Assembly: GCA_009777485.1 (NCBI GenBank)
Contig: WRLT01000007.1
Span: 1-64,000, forward strand
DNA from: Bacillota bacterium
GTDB lineage: Bacteria; Bacillota; Clostridia; Christensenellales; Pumilibacteraceae
DNA: 64,000 bases
Direction of reading: 5' to 3'
Shown here: in pieces, positions 44,746 to 52,686 of the stretch
How positions within the stretch are numbered: the first letter of the stretch is position 1
Layout: each line of letters starts with the position of its first letter
Notes under the pieces: model-generated
The model's input: only the letters and a program-made list of their open reading frames with translations
The model's database searches: none
Told to the model about the DNA's origin: nothing
Position numbers and translations under genes: made by a program

Positions 44746-45420
44746 CAAAACCGACATTACTTGGATGCGTTGTGAATAGTTGGTGTTGTTGTATTGGTTA
44801 GAAACGGTGAAAAAATCTCTTGCATGATATATGGAAAAATTGTCCTCTTTTAATAAAGTAAACTCTAAAATCGCGGATTGGTACGCTACAACAAACTGCA
44901 TTTCAAAATGCACCCTAACCGTAATTTGGGTTATGCTTTCGGGGATTACCGCGCCCTCTTTGGGGGCTACGGTTGCGCTGCCCCTGTACGTTAAATTATT
45001 CCCTGAGGGAGAGGTAAACAATCTGGTTTCGATGTCAAAAAAATGCGAAAAAGTGGCGGAGGCAACCGTAGTGGTGTCGATATAAAAAACCGCATACAGA
45101 TAGTACCAGTCGCCGTGCTGCTCTAAAGGAGTTAGGGTTATGGAAGTAACAATTTCGCTGCCGTCCTCCGTTAGCGACCAGCCCGCAAACAAAAAGCCCT
45201 CTCTGTCGCGCGGAATGGTAGTAATTTCTAGCGTTTCAGATTGCCCTTCTCTTATCCGAAAGCTTTCATGATTATGCGAAAATGCGTCAAAATAGCCCTG
45301 ATACGATACATATACGCTCCGCTCAGGCAATTCGGTATCGCTATCGGGAAAACAGCCGCCCAAAAGCGCGGCGCAAACAAGGGTAACTGCTAATAAACTA
45401 AATAGGGTATTCTTTTTCAT
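44731..45420 (-). CDS. Predicted lipoprotein with one InlB-type repeat-like region
   Basis: 229 aa. Signal peptide with lipobox LLGGC at about residue 23. Residues about 33-118 resemble one Listeria-Bacteroides repeat (ETLEITTIPRDREGFLFAGW with a distant LYAVFY), the rest is a strand-rich domain. It should be a surface lipoprotein related in design to the five-repeat protein at 13.5 kb. The last residues (LKIDN and stop) lie inside a dispersed inverted repeat. Strong AGGAGG site. Confidence 0.75.
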   Translation of the reverse strand: MKKNTLFSLLAVTLVCAALLGGCFPDSDTELPERSVYVSYQGYFDAFSHNHESFRIREGQSETLEITTIPRDREGFLFAGWSLTEDGSEIVTSITLTPLEQHGDWYYLYAVFYIDTTTVASATFSHFFDIETRLFTSPSGNNLTYRGSATVAPKEGAVIPESITQITVRVHFEMQFVVAYQSAILEFTLLKEDNFSIYHARDFFTVSNQYNNTNYSQRIQVMSVLKIDN

Positions 45421-45532
45421 AACTTTCCGCCTCCTATTTTGAACCGTTTACTAAGGTAAAGCTGTGTTGTATCGTCTTTGCTTTCCATAGGGTAAGGGTA
45501 GCATTTTTTATGGTTTAAGTCAACTAAAACGC

Positions 45533-46348
45533 TTACGGTTTTTTTACAAGCGTGCCTACCTTATGCGTTGCGCCGTGCTTTGCCGCGAGGGTTTCTAGCT
45601 CTAATTCATTTACGCTGCCGATGATGTTCATGCCGCCGTCTACTACGGTAAAGCGGTAAAAATAGTTGGCGTTAAGCATACGCATCAGCGTTAAAAGCTC
45701 TGCCTCGCCGCTGATAACAATTTCTTTAACCGCCATGCCTTTTTTAACCTTTTCGCTTCGATACGCCATAGAATACAGCCTCCTGTATTTGGAATGTTTG
45801 TCGGGAATAAGGGTGGATAAAAAAAAGAATACCGCCATGACTGCCAGTGAAAGGTTGGCGGAGGAATAAAACGTGAAAAAAAACAGCGCGGCAAAAATGC
45901 CTGCCGCAATAAAGCCTGTTATGCGCATGTATTTGTATACGGATTGGCGTTTAAAGCGCGCCGAAAACGCCGCCAAAACTATGCGACCTCCGTCTAGCGG
46001 AAACACGGGCAGCAGATTTAATACGGCGGTAAAGAGGTTTGCGTATACAAACATTTCGGTGTAGATATACGTTACGGGCGCAAGCCACCAAACCGCTACC
46101 GAAAAAACCGCTAAAATAAGGTTGAGTGCAGGGCCTGCCAGCGCGATAGCAATTTCGTCGCGCAAGGAGGCGGAATCGAAATCTACTTTTAGGTTTGCCC
46201 CATACGGCATAAGCTTCATTGCGCCTAGTATATAGCCGCGCCGCTTTGCCGCTTGTGCGTGCGCAAATTCGTGCAAAATCAGCGCGGCAAAATAGCCCGA
46301 AAGCTCTAACCAGTAGCCGAAATACAGCAATACCGCCGCTAAAAGCAC
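45533..46348 (-). CDS. spoIVFB: SpoIVFB-like site-2 membrane metalloprotease (M50)
   Basis: Membrane protease with HExxH in ALILHEFAHAQAAKRRGY, MKLMPYGANLKV, the NLLPVFPLDGGRIV motif (third zinc ligand Asp) and a C-terminal CBS-like domain. Its position near the radical SAM-rng block is the usual place of spoIVFB, which cleaves pro-sigma-K in the mother cell. The first standard start is GTG 46348, but homologous sequence (KVFKFRISPLFV) continues upstream in frame to a TAG at about 46477 with no ATG, GTG or TTG. An ATA at 46417 stands 7 nt after a TAGTAT box and may be the true start. Confidence 0.85.
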   Translation of the reverse strand: MLLAAVLLYFGYWLELSGYFAALILHEFAHAQAAKRRGYILGAMKLMPYGANLKVDFDSASLRDEIAIALAGPALNLILAVFSVAVWWLAPVTYIYTEMFVYANLFTAVLNLLPVFPLDGGRIVLAAFSARFKRQSVYKYMRITGFIAAGIFAALFFFTFYSSANLSLAVMAVFFFLSTLIPDKHSKYRRLYSMAYRSEKVKKGMAVKEIVISGEAELLTLMRMLNANYFYRFTVVDGGMNIIGSVNELELETLAAKHGATHKVGTLVKKP

Positions 46349-46490
46349 AAACAGCGGAGAAATGCGGAATTTAAAAACCTTGCGGGGTTTAGCGGCCGTA
46401 GTTTTAGTTGTTTGTATACGCTTGATACTAACTTGTATATGCGAAACTGTCCTACTATATGAAAAAAGTAGCCGCTAGCAGTGTTAGGCG

Positions 46491-48998
46491 TTAAGTAATA
46501 TGTATATAAAATAGACCAGGGACTATTTGCCCTCTTGTGCCGAATGCAACCTCAGAATAGTTTAAAAAGTGTTTTCCTTTCTCTCCCGATAAGGTGTATG
46601 CGTAATAATAGTTATCAAAATCTGCGTGGTAGGAAATTCTTACGGGCGTGTCTTCGTGCTGAAATGCGCGCGTGTCTGTTCCGTCGGGGAAAAGAAATTC
46701 CCCGTTTGTTGCATTGTAATCGTACACGTATGCAACGGGGTTGGCGGCGGATATCAGTTGACCTGTGCTTTGTGTAATACGCCAGTTATCTCTTGAAGCA
46801 AACTCCCAACCCCAACCGTCGGTTTCAAAGGGGTTTCGGTATTCGGCTAAGGTAAGCGGCTGTGCGCCGAAGTTGTCGCCGCTTTTGCCGGTAGTATCCG
46901 TAACGTAGTAGCTGTTAATAATTTGGTGCGCTGAACTCGCTCCGAAAAAGCCGCCGCTTGTGAAGTTGTCCGAAACCTTGCCTAAGGCAAAGCAATGCGA
47001 AATGTTGTAGGTGCCTGTATTGTTAATTTGGCCCGCAAAGCCGCCCGCAAAGGAAATCGCTTCGACGCGGCCTAAACTGTAACAATCCGTAATATGCGCG
47101 TATCGTATTATGCCTGCAAAGCCTCCTGCATTGTTTTGCGCCTTAACAAAGCCTACGCTGTAACAGCCCGATATTGTGCCGCCGTAGTGTCCGCCCGCAA
47201 AGCCGCCCGCAAGATTATTTGCCGTTACGTTTCCCGACGCCCAGCTGCGCTCTATCGCTCCTTCGTTCCGCCCGACAAAGCCGCCTACTTGGCCGCCTCC
47301 GCTGGTAACGTCCCCCGTAGCATAGGTGTCAAAAATTATGCCCATGGAGGTATTGCTGCCTACAAATCCGCCCGTGTAGGTGCTTGAAGAAAACATGGAG
47401 GAAATTGCAGCGGTTGAAAAGGTGGTTTGGCTGTTTTGTGTAACAAGGTTAGAAAGGCGGCTGTTTACACGGGTAGGTTCGATGATAATTGAATCTCCTC
47501 CACCACCGCCGCTGAATATTAAGCCTGCGTTTCTTCCTGCAATGCCGCCGCATGTTCCTTGCGGCGCAATCACCTCGCCGCTGCTGCTGCTGCCCGAAAT
47601 ACTTCCGTTTGCGCGGTTTTCACCCGCTATGCCGCCCGCAAGCACACGCTCCGCATGGACCGTGCCTGAAAAGCTGCAGTCGATTATTTGACCTGCGTTA
47701 TAGGCAACAATGCCGCCCGCCGCGCCTGTCGCATCCACCTCTTGACCCACGCGCCGCTGACGTGCATAGACTATGCCGCCTACAACGGTGCAATTCTGAA
47801 TAAAGCCGTTGTTGGTAATGGCAATACCGCCCGCGCTGACTCTTCCGTAAACAGACGCCGTTGCCTCGCGGAGATAGATATCGGGCGGGGCTAAGCTTAG
47901 CGTTAGATTTTGTATGCGTGCGTTTGAACCTAGTGTTAAAAACAGCGCGGCGTTTGCGGTAATATCGTCGCCGCTGCGGAAATTGCTAAGGATAAATCCC
48001 TTGCCGTCTAGGGTTCCGTTAAAGTCGAAGGGCGCCCAATTATATTTGTAGAAATCTATCTCATTTTTGGAGAAATCTATATCGTTTGTTATCTCGAATA
48101 TGCCGTTAGGGTTTTGCCGCAGTTTATTATTAAAATCGTGCGCCGTACTAATTTTAATGCTTTGCTCTGTTCGGCTGCTGCAATTTACGCCGTTGCTTTG
48201 CGAAACCACTATGCCGATAAAAATAGACAACATGATTGCCGCGATGATAGTGGCGACGATGGTGGAGGCTTTTTTAGTGTTTTGACCGATTTTCGGCGTT
48301 TTATATCGGGGCAAGCCCGCAAAGGGGTCGTAGGGGTTGCTGCTTGTACTGCGCGGCGCGGCGGGAGAAGAAAATTTAGGCGGGGACGGCGGCGGAGGCG
48401 CGGGCATCATGTGCGGCGGCGGCGCAGACATTTGCGTCGGAGGCGCGGGGGGTTGGTTAGTACCTTGTTGCATGCGGCGCAAGGTTTGGGTAAGCTGAGT
48501 GCGCTTTACATCAAGCTCGTCTGCGGGCTGTGCGGACACGGGCTGTGCGGTTACCACAGGCGTTTGCGTTGTGCGCACGGATTGAAATATAGGCGGCGGC
48601 GCGGGGTTTGGCTTTGGCGCGGAAGCTATACCGCCCGTTATAGCGGTAAGCGTTGCGTCTGCAAATTCTATGATGCGCCTGTCGCGCAGACGAAACGGTA
48701 AGCGGTAGCGCGCCGCATCGCCCTTTAAAAGTAAAATAATTTCGCCGCTAAGCTTGCGTTTCCACGAAAGCTCGTTATCGAAATGACGCCAGCAGTCCTC
48801 GTACATTTTTGCCGAAAGCACGCCGTCGGACGCTGCGATATACAATAAAAAATCCGCCGCAAAAACATTTTCGCGAAAATCGCCGTCCGCAAGCGTAAAG
48901 GCTTTTCCTTTTTGCTGTGCAATCTCGGCCGAAAGCTTAGAGGCAAGCTTGGCGGCATCTGAATCGCTATCGTTATATAAAAGAAAAAACGTGTGCAT
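46491..48998 (-). CDS. Membrane protein with N-terminal TIR-like domain and C-terminal GLUG repeats
   Basis: 835 aa. Residues 1-120 form a cytosolic alpha/beta domain (MHTFFLLYNDSDSDAAKLAS, ADFLLYIAASDGVLSAKMYEDCWRHF, GEIILLLKGD) that looks TIR- or SEFIR-like, without an obvious catalytic Glu. A Pro-rich linker (about 135-235) leads to one membrane segment (STIVATIIAAIMLSIFIGIV, about 245-267). Outside lie about 300-830: GLUG-type beta-solenoid repeats (GGFVGRNEGAIERSW, AGGFAGQINN) and a small end domain. The plan is that of a surface receptor signalling inwards. The start codon is 6 nt after a consensus promoter. Confidence 0.8.
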   Translation of the reverse strand: MHTFFLLYNDSDSDAAKLASKLSAEIAQQKGKAFTLADGDFRENVFAADFLLYIAASDGVLSAKMYEDCWRHFDNELSWKRKLSGEIILLLKGDAARYRLPFRLRDRRIIEFADATLTAITGGIASAPKPNPAPPPIFQSVRTTQTPVVTAQPVSAQPADELDVKRTQLTQTLRRMQQGTNQPPAPPTQMSAPPPHMMPAPPPPSPPKFSSPAAPRSTSSNPYDPFAGLPRYKTPKIGQNTKKASTIVATIIAAIMLSIFIGIVVSQSNGVNCSSRTEQSIKISTAHDFNNKLRQNPNGIFEITNDIDFSKNEIDFYKYNWAPFDFNGTLDGKGFILSNFRSGDDITANAALFLTLGSNARIQNLTLSLAPPDIYLREATASVYGRVSAGGIAITNNGFIQNCTVVGGIVYARQRRVGQEVDATGAAGGIVAYNAGQIIDCSFSGTVHAERVLAGGIAGENRANGSISGSSSSGEVIAPQGTCGGIAGRNAGLIFSGGGGGDSIIIEPTRVNSRLSNLVTQNSQTTFSTAAISSMFSSSTYTGGFVGSNTSMGIIFDTYATGDVTSGGGQVGGFVGRNEGAIERSWASGNVTANNLAGGFAGGHYGGTISGCYSVGFVKAQNNAGGFAGIIRYAHITDCYSLGRVEAISFAGGFAGQINNTGTYNISHCFALGKVSDNFTSGGFFGASSAHQIINSYYVTDTTGKSGDNFGAQPLTLAEYRNPFETDGWGWEFASRDNWRITQSTGQLISAANPVAYVYDYNATNGEFLFPDGTDTRAFQHEDTPVRISYHADFDNYYYAYTLSGEKGKHFLNYSEVAFGTRGQIVPGLFYIHIT

Positions 48999-49004
48999 AA
49001 GGCT

Positions 49005-49033
49005 AGTATAGTACAGCTTTATTATTTTGTCAA
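49005..49033 (-). promoter_or_regulatory. Promoter of the GLUG-repeat gene, leaderless
   Basis: Leftward TTGACA (49033-49028), 17-nt spacer, TATACT (49010-49005), then 6 nt and ATG 48998. Confidence 0.75.
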
Positions 49034-49137
49034 GAAAGTTTTTTGCGTGCTTGTCCTAGTAAAAATGCGGCGGACTATCATAGGCGCGGTATTTATGTAA
49101 TATCGAACCGCCCTTAAAAATGAGGTTCAGCCGCGCG

Positions 49138-49242
49138 TCAATCTATTTTTGGGGAGGGTTTTCTTTTCTTTTTGGTGAGAAACCGCAAAATCCCGCGCAA
49201 TACGGGCGGTGCTTTAAAACATATTACTCTAATGCCTTTCAT
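49138..49242 (-). CDS. spoVM: SpoVM, small amphipathic spore coat/cortex protein
   Basis: A 34-aa reading frame reading MKGIRVICFKAPPVLRGILR followed by FLTKKKRKPSPKID. B. subtilis SpoVM (26 aa) has the same core K-x-P-x-x-L-x-G-I-V-R, an amphipathic helix with the functionally important Pro that recognises the convex forespore membrane and anchors SpoIVA. It lies 85 nt downstream of rpe, the conserved place of spoVM in Firmicutes. AAAGGA and AAGAG lie upstream of the ATG. A longer frame to 49389 runs into rpe and is not likely. Confidence 0.82.
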   Translation of the reverse strand: MKGIRVICFKAPPVLRGILRFLTKKKRKPSPKID

Positions 49243-49327
49243 ACTCTTTTTTTTCCTTTTTGCTGAATTTCGACAAAGTATGTCAAACATACTATATGCT
49301 TTCGGGTGCAAAAAGGTGCAAAAAATG

Positions 49328-49975
49328 TTAGCGCAGCGATTGTATAACGGCGGCGGCGTTCGGGGCGGAAAATACGGTGTTGCCCGCAACTAAAACCTGT
49401 GCGCCTACCGCTTTGATTGCGGCAGCGTTTTCAACCGTTACCCCGCCGTCGATTTCGATAAGGATTTCGGGATTTTCCGTTAAGGCAAGCTTTGTAAGCT
49501 CGGCAAGCCTTTCAAGCGATTTTTCTATAAATTTTTGACCGCCGAAGCCTGGATATACGCTCATAAGCAGTACCATATCGCAGTGCTGTAAAATGCCGCG
49601 CAGCACGTTTACGGGCGTATCGGGGCTGATAACTATGCCGTTTTTAATGCCGCGCTTTTTAATTTTTTGCAGCGTGTCTACGGGGCTTTCTGCCGCCTCG
49701 TAATGAAAGGTTAGATAATCCGCGCCCGCATCGGCAAACACATCGATGTAGCGTTCGGGCTTGGTAATCATTAAATGTACGTCTAGCGGTAAGCGCGTGG
49801 TTTTGCGGATATCGGCAATAAATTTCGGCCCGAAGGTGATGTTGGGTACAAAAATGCCGTCCATAACGTCGCAGTGGATAAGGTCTGCGCCCGCTTGCTC
49901 CATGCGCCTAATTTCCTCGCCCATGCGCGAAAAGTCCGCGCTTAGAATAGAGGGTGCGATTAAGGTTTTTTTCAT
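49328..49975 (-). CDS. rpe: Ribulose-phosphate 3-epimerase
   Basis: 215 aa TIM barrel: APSILSADFSRMGEEI, HCDVMDGIFVPNITFGP, PLDVHLMI, MSVYPGFGGQKFI and EIDGGVTVENAA, with the metal-binding His and Asp of these motifs. Converts ribulose 5-phosphate to xylulose 5-phosphate in the pentose phosphate pathway. AGGAG about 9 nt before the ATG; 40 nt after rsgA. Confidence 0.96.
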   Translation of the reverse strand: MKKTLIAPSILSADFSRMGEEIRRMEQAGADLIHCDVMDGIFVPNITFGPKFIADIRKTTRLPLDVHLMITKPERYIDVFADAGADYLTFHYEAAESPVDTLQKIKKRGIKNGIVISPDTPVNVLRGILQHCDMVLLMSVYPGFGGQKFIEKSLERLAELTKLALTENPEILIEIDGGVTVENAAAIKAVGAQVLVAGNTVFSAPNAAAVIQSLR

Positions 49976-50015
49976 AGGTTTACTCTCCTTTTGCGGCTTA
50001 GGATTTTTTTTAAGC

Positions 50016-50882
50016 CTAATACTCTTTTTTTGCTTTTAGTGCGTCGTGCATAACGCAGTAACGCCGATAGCGCGCGGCGTTCAGCTCTCCTGCTTGCGCC
50101 GCTGTGCGCACCCTGCAATCGGGCTCTACCGTGTGCGTACAGCGGTGAAACTTGCATTGCGGCGCGTACTGCATGTATTCGGGATAGTATAGGTCTAATT
50201 CGCCGCGTGCTATGCCGTGCATATCCAGCATGCTAAAGCCCGGGGTGTCTATGATATAGGTATCAGCAGAAAGTTTGATTATTTCGGCGCGGGTGGTAGT
50301 GTTTTTGCCGCGCTCGTTTTTTTCGGACACGGCGGCGGTTTTTTGCGCGTTGTGCCCTGTTAGCGCGTTAATTAAAGAGGATTTTCCTACGGCGGATTGC
50401 CCTGCAAGGCACGAAAGCTTTCCGTTTAGTAAGCATAGTAATTCTTTTGTGTCGCTGTGTGCCGCGCTGGTTACGGCAATGCCCTCTACTACGAATTGAT
50501 ACTGTGCGGTGAGTTCGGCAAATAATTCGCGGGAGAGGTCGCTTTTGTTAAGGCACAGCACTACCCCGATATCTTGTCTGTTTGCGTTGATAATCAGCTT
50601 GTCGATTAAAAAATAATCGGGCTTGGGCGTAGCCGCGGCAACCGCGATAACTAGGTCTATGTTGGCAACCAGCGGACGGATTAGGCTGTTTTTGCGCGGC
50701 AGTACCTCCGTGAGTACAAAGCCGTCTGCCTCTTTGGAAACAAGCACAAAATCGCCCGCTACAATATCGGACTTTTGCTTAACGGTTTTTCGTGCCGAAC
50801 ACGAAATCAACCCGTTTGGGGTGTCTAACACAAAGCGGTTAGACGCCGATTTAATTACTCTTGCGCGGATTATGTTTGACAT
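50016..50882 (-). CDS. rsgA: Ribosome small-subunit GTPase RsgA
   Basis: About 288 aa from ATG 50882: OB-fold, circularly permuted GTPase (CLNKSDL as G4, then GQSAVGKSSLINAL as G1, DTPGFSMLDM as G3) and a C-terminal zinc finger (CKFHRCTHTVEPDC). It checks late 30S maturation. The frame is open to a GTG at 50951 that overlaps the upstream stop (GTGA), but homologues start near MSNIIRARVIK and AAGGAG lies about 19 nt before that ATG. Which start is used is uncertain. Confidence 0.93.
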   Translation of the reverse strand: MSNIIRARVIKSASNRFVLDTPNGLISCSARKTVKQKSDIVAGDFVLVSKEADGFVLTEVLPRKNSLIRPLVANIDLVIAVAAATPKPDYFLIDKLIINANRQDIGVVLCLNKSDLSRELFAELTAQYQFVVEGIAVTSAAHSDTKELLCLLNGKLSCLAGQSAVGKSSLINALTGHNAQKTAAVSEKNERGKNTTTRAEIIKLSADTYIIDTPGFSMLDMHGIARGELDLYYPEYMQYAPQCKFHRCTHTVEPDCRVRTAAQAGELNAARYRRYCVMHDALKAKKEY

Positions 50883-50947
50883 AGGTTTAGTTTTTGCGGC
50901 TCTCCTTTTTGTTTTTTGCAGTGTCTTATTTATCTTGAAATCCGTTT

Positions 50948-51508
50948 TCACGTTTTACGGAACAGTTTTCCTTGTTTATATAAGATGAAAAAATAAATAC
51001 ATCCGAACACCCATCCAATGCCGCCAAGAATAAAGAAAATTATCCCAATCCATAAGGTATTAATGTCTTTCTCGGTATTGATTCCAGAAGAACTTAATGC
51101 TTTGTCATAATCAAGATAATCTACGCCGTCTTTTTGCACGGAAAATGTCCATATACCCGCTTTTCCTTTATCGTTTTTTTCGTATTGATTTTTAGAGACC
51201 CTTAATTGCAGCATATCATTTTTCAGCACATTCGCATCAAACGCCTCTTTATTAAAATCCGATATATCACCGCATAAATAAAAGCGGTATTCACCGTCGG
51301 AAGAATGCAGCGTGTAGTACCAATTTGGTATTGTTGAATTTGATGCGTCCCTCCTCTCAATTCGGTCAATTTGAACTTCTATTTCAATGATTTCGTCCTT
51401 TGGTGAATCAATAAGCCAAAAAACCGTTCCCATAATAAAAACCACAAACACTATTGAAATATAAATCAGTAGAATTTTGTTGTTTTTAGCTGATAAGTTT
51501 TCTTTCAT
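50948..51508 (-). CDS. DUF3592-like membrane protein, 186 aa
   Basis: Membrane segments at about residues 12-32 and 150-175, between them a soluble strand-rich domain (IEIEVQIDRIERRD, PNWYYTLHSSDGEYRFYLCG, LQLRVSKNQYEKNDKGKAGI). Resembles the 10.2-kb protein in plan and probably belongs to the same loose DUF3592-type group. AT-rich against its neighbours. It occupies the place between rlmN and rsgA where Firmicutes normally carry prpC and prkC. AGGAG site at the ATG. Confidence 0.68.
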   Translation of the reverse strand: MKENLSAKNNKILLIYISIVFVVFIMGTVFWLIDSPKDEIIEIEVQIDRIERRDASNSTIPNWYYTLHSSDGEYRFYLCGDISDFNKEAFDANVLKNDMLQLRVSKNQYEKNDKGKAGIWTFSVQKDGVDYLDYDKALSSSGINTEKDINTLWIGIIFFILGGIGWVFGCIYFFILYKQGKLFRKT

Positions 51509-51529
51509 TTTTTTCTCCTTTTTATGAAG

Positions 51530-51632
51530 TCGCTGCGCTTATGAAGTGAAGTGCCAAAAATCCTACCGCAATGCAAGCTTTGCTTGCACTTCATGCGCGC
51601 AGCGCACTTCATATCTTCATGCCGTAGGCACT
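51530..51632. repeat. GAAGTGC palindromic repeat cluster
   Basis: At least six copies of GAAGTG/CACTTC in both orientations, with small palindromes (GCAAGCTTTGCTTGC, GCGCGCAGCGC). It fills the gap between rlmN and the membrane protein gene and looks like a MITE remnant. Confidence 0.55.
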
Positions 51633-52676
51633 TCATTGCGGACAATTACGCGCTTGGGCGCGTAATTGTCCGCACGCCGCACCCACGTCTTTTCCGTAAG
51701 AACGGCGCAGTGAGGCGGAAACGGTTAGGTCGGTAAGCTTTTTTAAAAATGCGTCGGCAGCGGCTTGGGTGCTGCCTTTATAGGGTGAATTTTCTACACG
51801 GTTTAGGCGTATTAAATTGACATGGCACGATAAGCCCTTAGTAAGTGTGCGCAAGGCTTGCGCGTCTGCATCGGAGTCGTTTACGCCGCTGATTAGCGCG
51901 TACTCGAAAATCACGCGTCTGCCCGTTTTGTTAAAGTAATACGTTGCTGCTGAAAGTACCTCTGCAAGCGGAAATTTTTTGGCAATCGGCATAAGCTTTT
52001 TGCGCGTGTCCTCTACTGCCGCGTGCAAGGATAGCGAAAGTGTAATGCCTAAGCCCTCGTCTGCTAAGCGGCGGATTTGCGGCGCAATGCCGCAGGTAGA
52101 AAGCGATATATTGCGCGTGCTTACGTTTAAGCCCTCTGGCGCACTAAGCAAGCGGATAAATTTTACGGAGTTTTCGTAGTTATCTAATGGTTCGCCGCTG
52201 CCCATAAGCACCACGTTGGATATGGTGCGGCTTTTGCCTTGTGTAAGCGTGTGCCGCTTTCCCGCCGCGATAAACTGCCCTAGCATTTCTCCTGCCGAGA
52301 GGTTACGCGATAAGCCGTGCGCTCCTGAGGCGCAAAACGCGCAAGCCATTCTGCACCCTGCTTGCGTGGATACGCACAGCGTGTTGCCGTAGCGGTTGGG
52401 CAGAAAAACCCCCTCTACCGTTTCGCCGTCGGCTAATGCGTATAAGTATTTTTCTGAACCGTCGGATGAGGCTGACACCGTAATAATTTGCGCCGCTGTA
52501 TCTGCATATTCTTGCGCCAGCGTTGTACGCAGTGAAAGCGGAATATTAGACATTTGGCTATATAAAGCCCCTGCCGCAATCCACGAAAAAAGCTGCTTTG
52601 CGCGAAACGCAGGGTGCCCTAAATCGGCGATAAGCTGCGTTATTTCGTCCATTGATAAGTCGGCAAGAAGTTTCAT
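51633..52676 (-). CDS. rlmN: Dual-specificity RNA methyltransferase RlmN
   Basis: 347 aa radical SAM enzyme: CVSTQAGCRMACAFCASG (CxxxCxxC cluster), MGSGEPLDNY, LSTCGIAPQIR, and near the end ACGQLR with the methyl-carrying Cys. Methylates A2503 of 23S rRNA and A37 of some tRNAs. The last codons (QLRAQARNCPQ) lie in a long perfect inverted repeat that can act as terminator. Starts 10 nt after rsmB without a Shine-Dalgarno site. Confidence 0.95.
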   Translation of the reverse strand: MKLLADLSMDEITQLIADLGHPAFRAKQLFSWIAAGALYSQMSNIPLSLRTTLAQEYADTAAQIITVSASSDGSEKYLYALADGETVEGVFLPNRYGNTLCVSTQAGCRMACAFCASGAHGLSRNLSAGEMLGQFIAAGKRHTLTQGKSRTISNVVLMGSGEPLDNYENSVKFIRLLSAPEGLNVSTRNISLSTCGIAPQIRRLADEGLGITLSLSLHAAVEDTRKKLMPIAKKFPLAEVLSAATYYFNKTGRRVIFEYALISGVNDSDADAQALRTLTKGLSCHVNLIRLNRVENSPYKGSTQAAADAFLKKLTDLTVSASLRRSYGKDVGAACGQLRAQARNCPQ

Positions 52677-52686
52677 CTACTTAATG

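Noticed and set aside
48114-48701. 195-codon Arg-rich + strand frame inside the GLUG gene
   Set aside because: Its Arg/Gly/His-rich content is what the complement of the Pro-rich linker of the GLUG protein would give. There is no ribosome binding site.
49034-49137. Possible structured RNA between spoVM and the GLUG gene
   Set aside because: GGTTC/GAACC and GGCGGT/ACCGCGCC pairings are short and compete; no terminator run or promoter supports a separate RNA.
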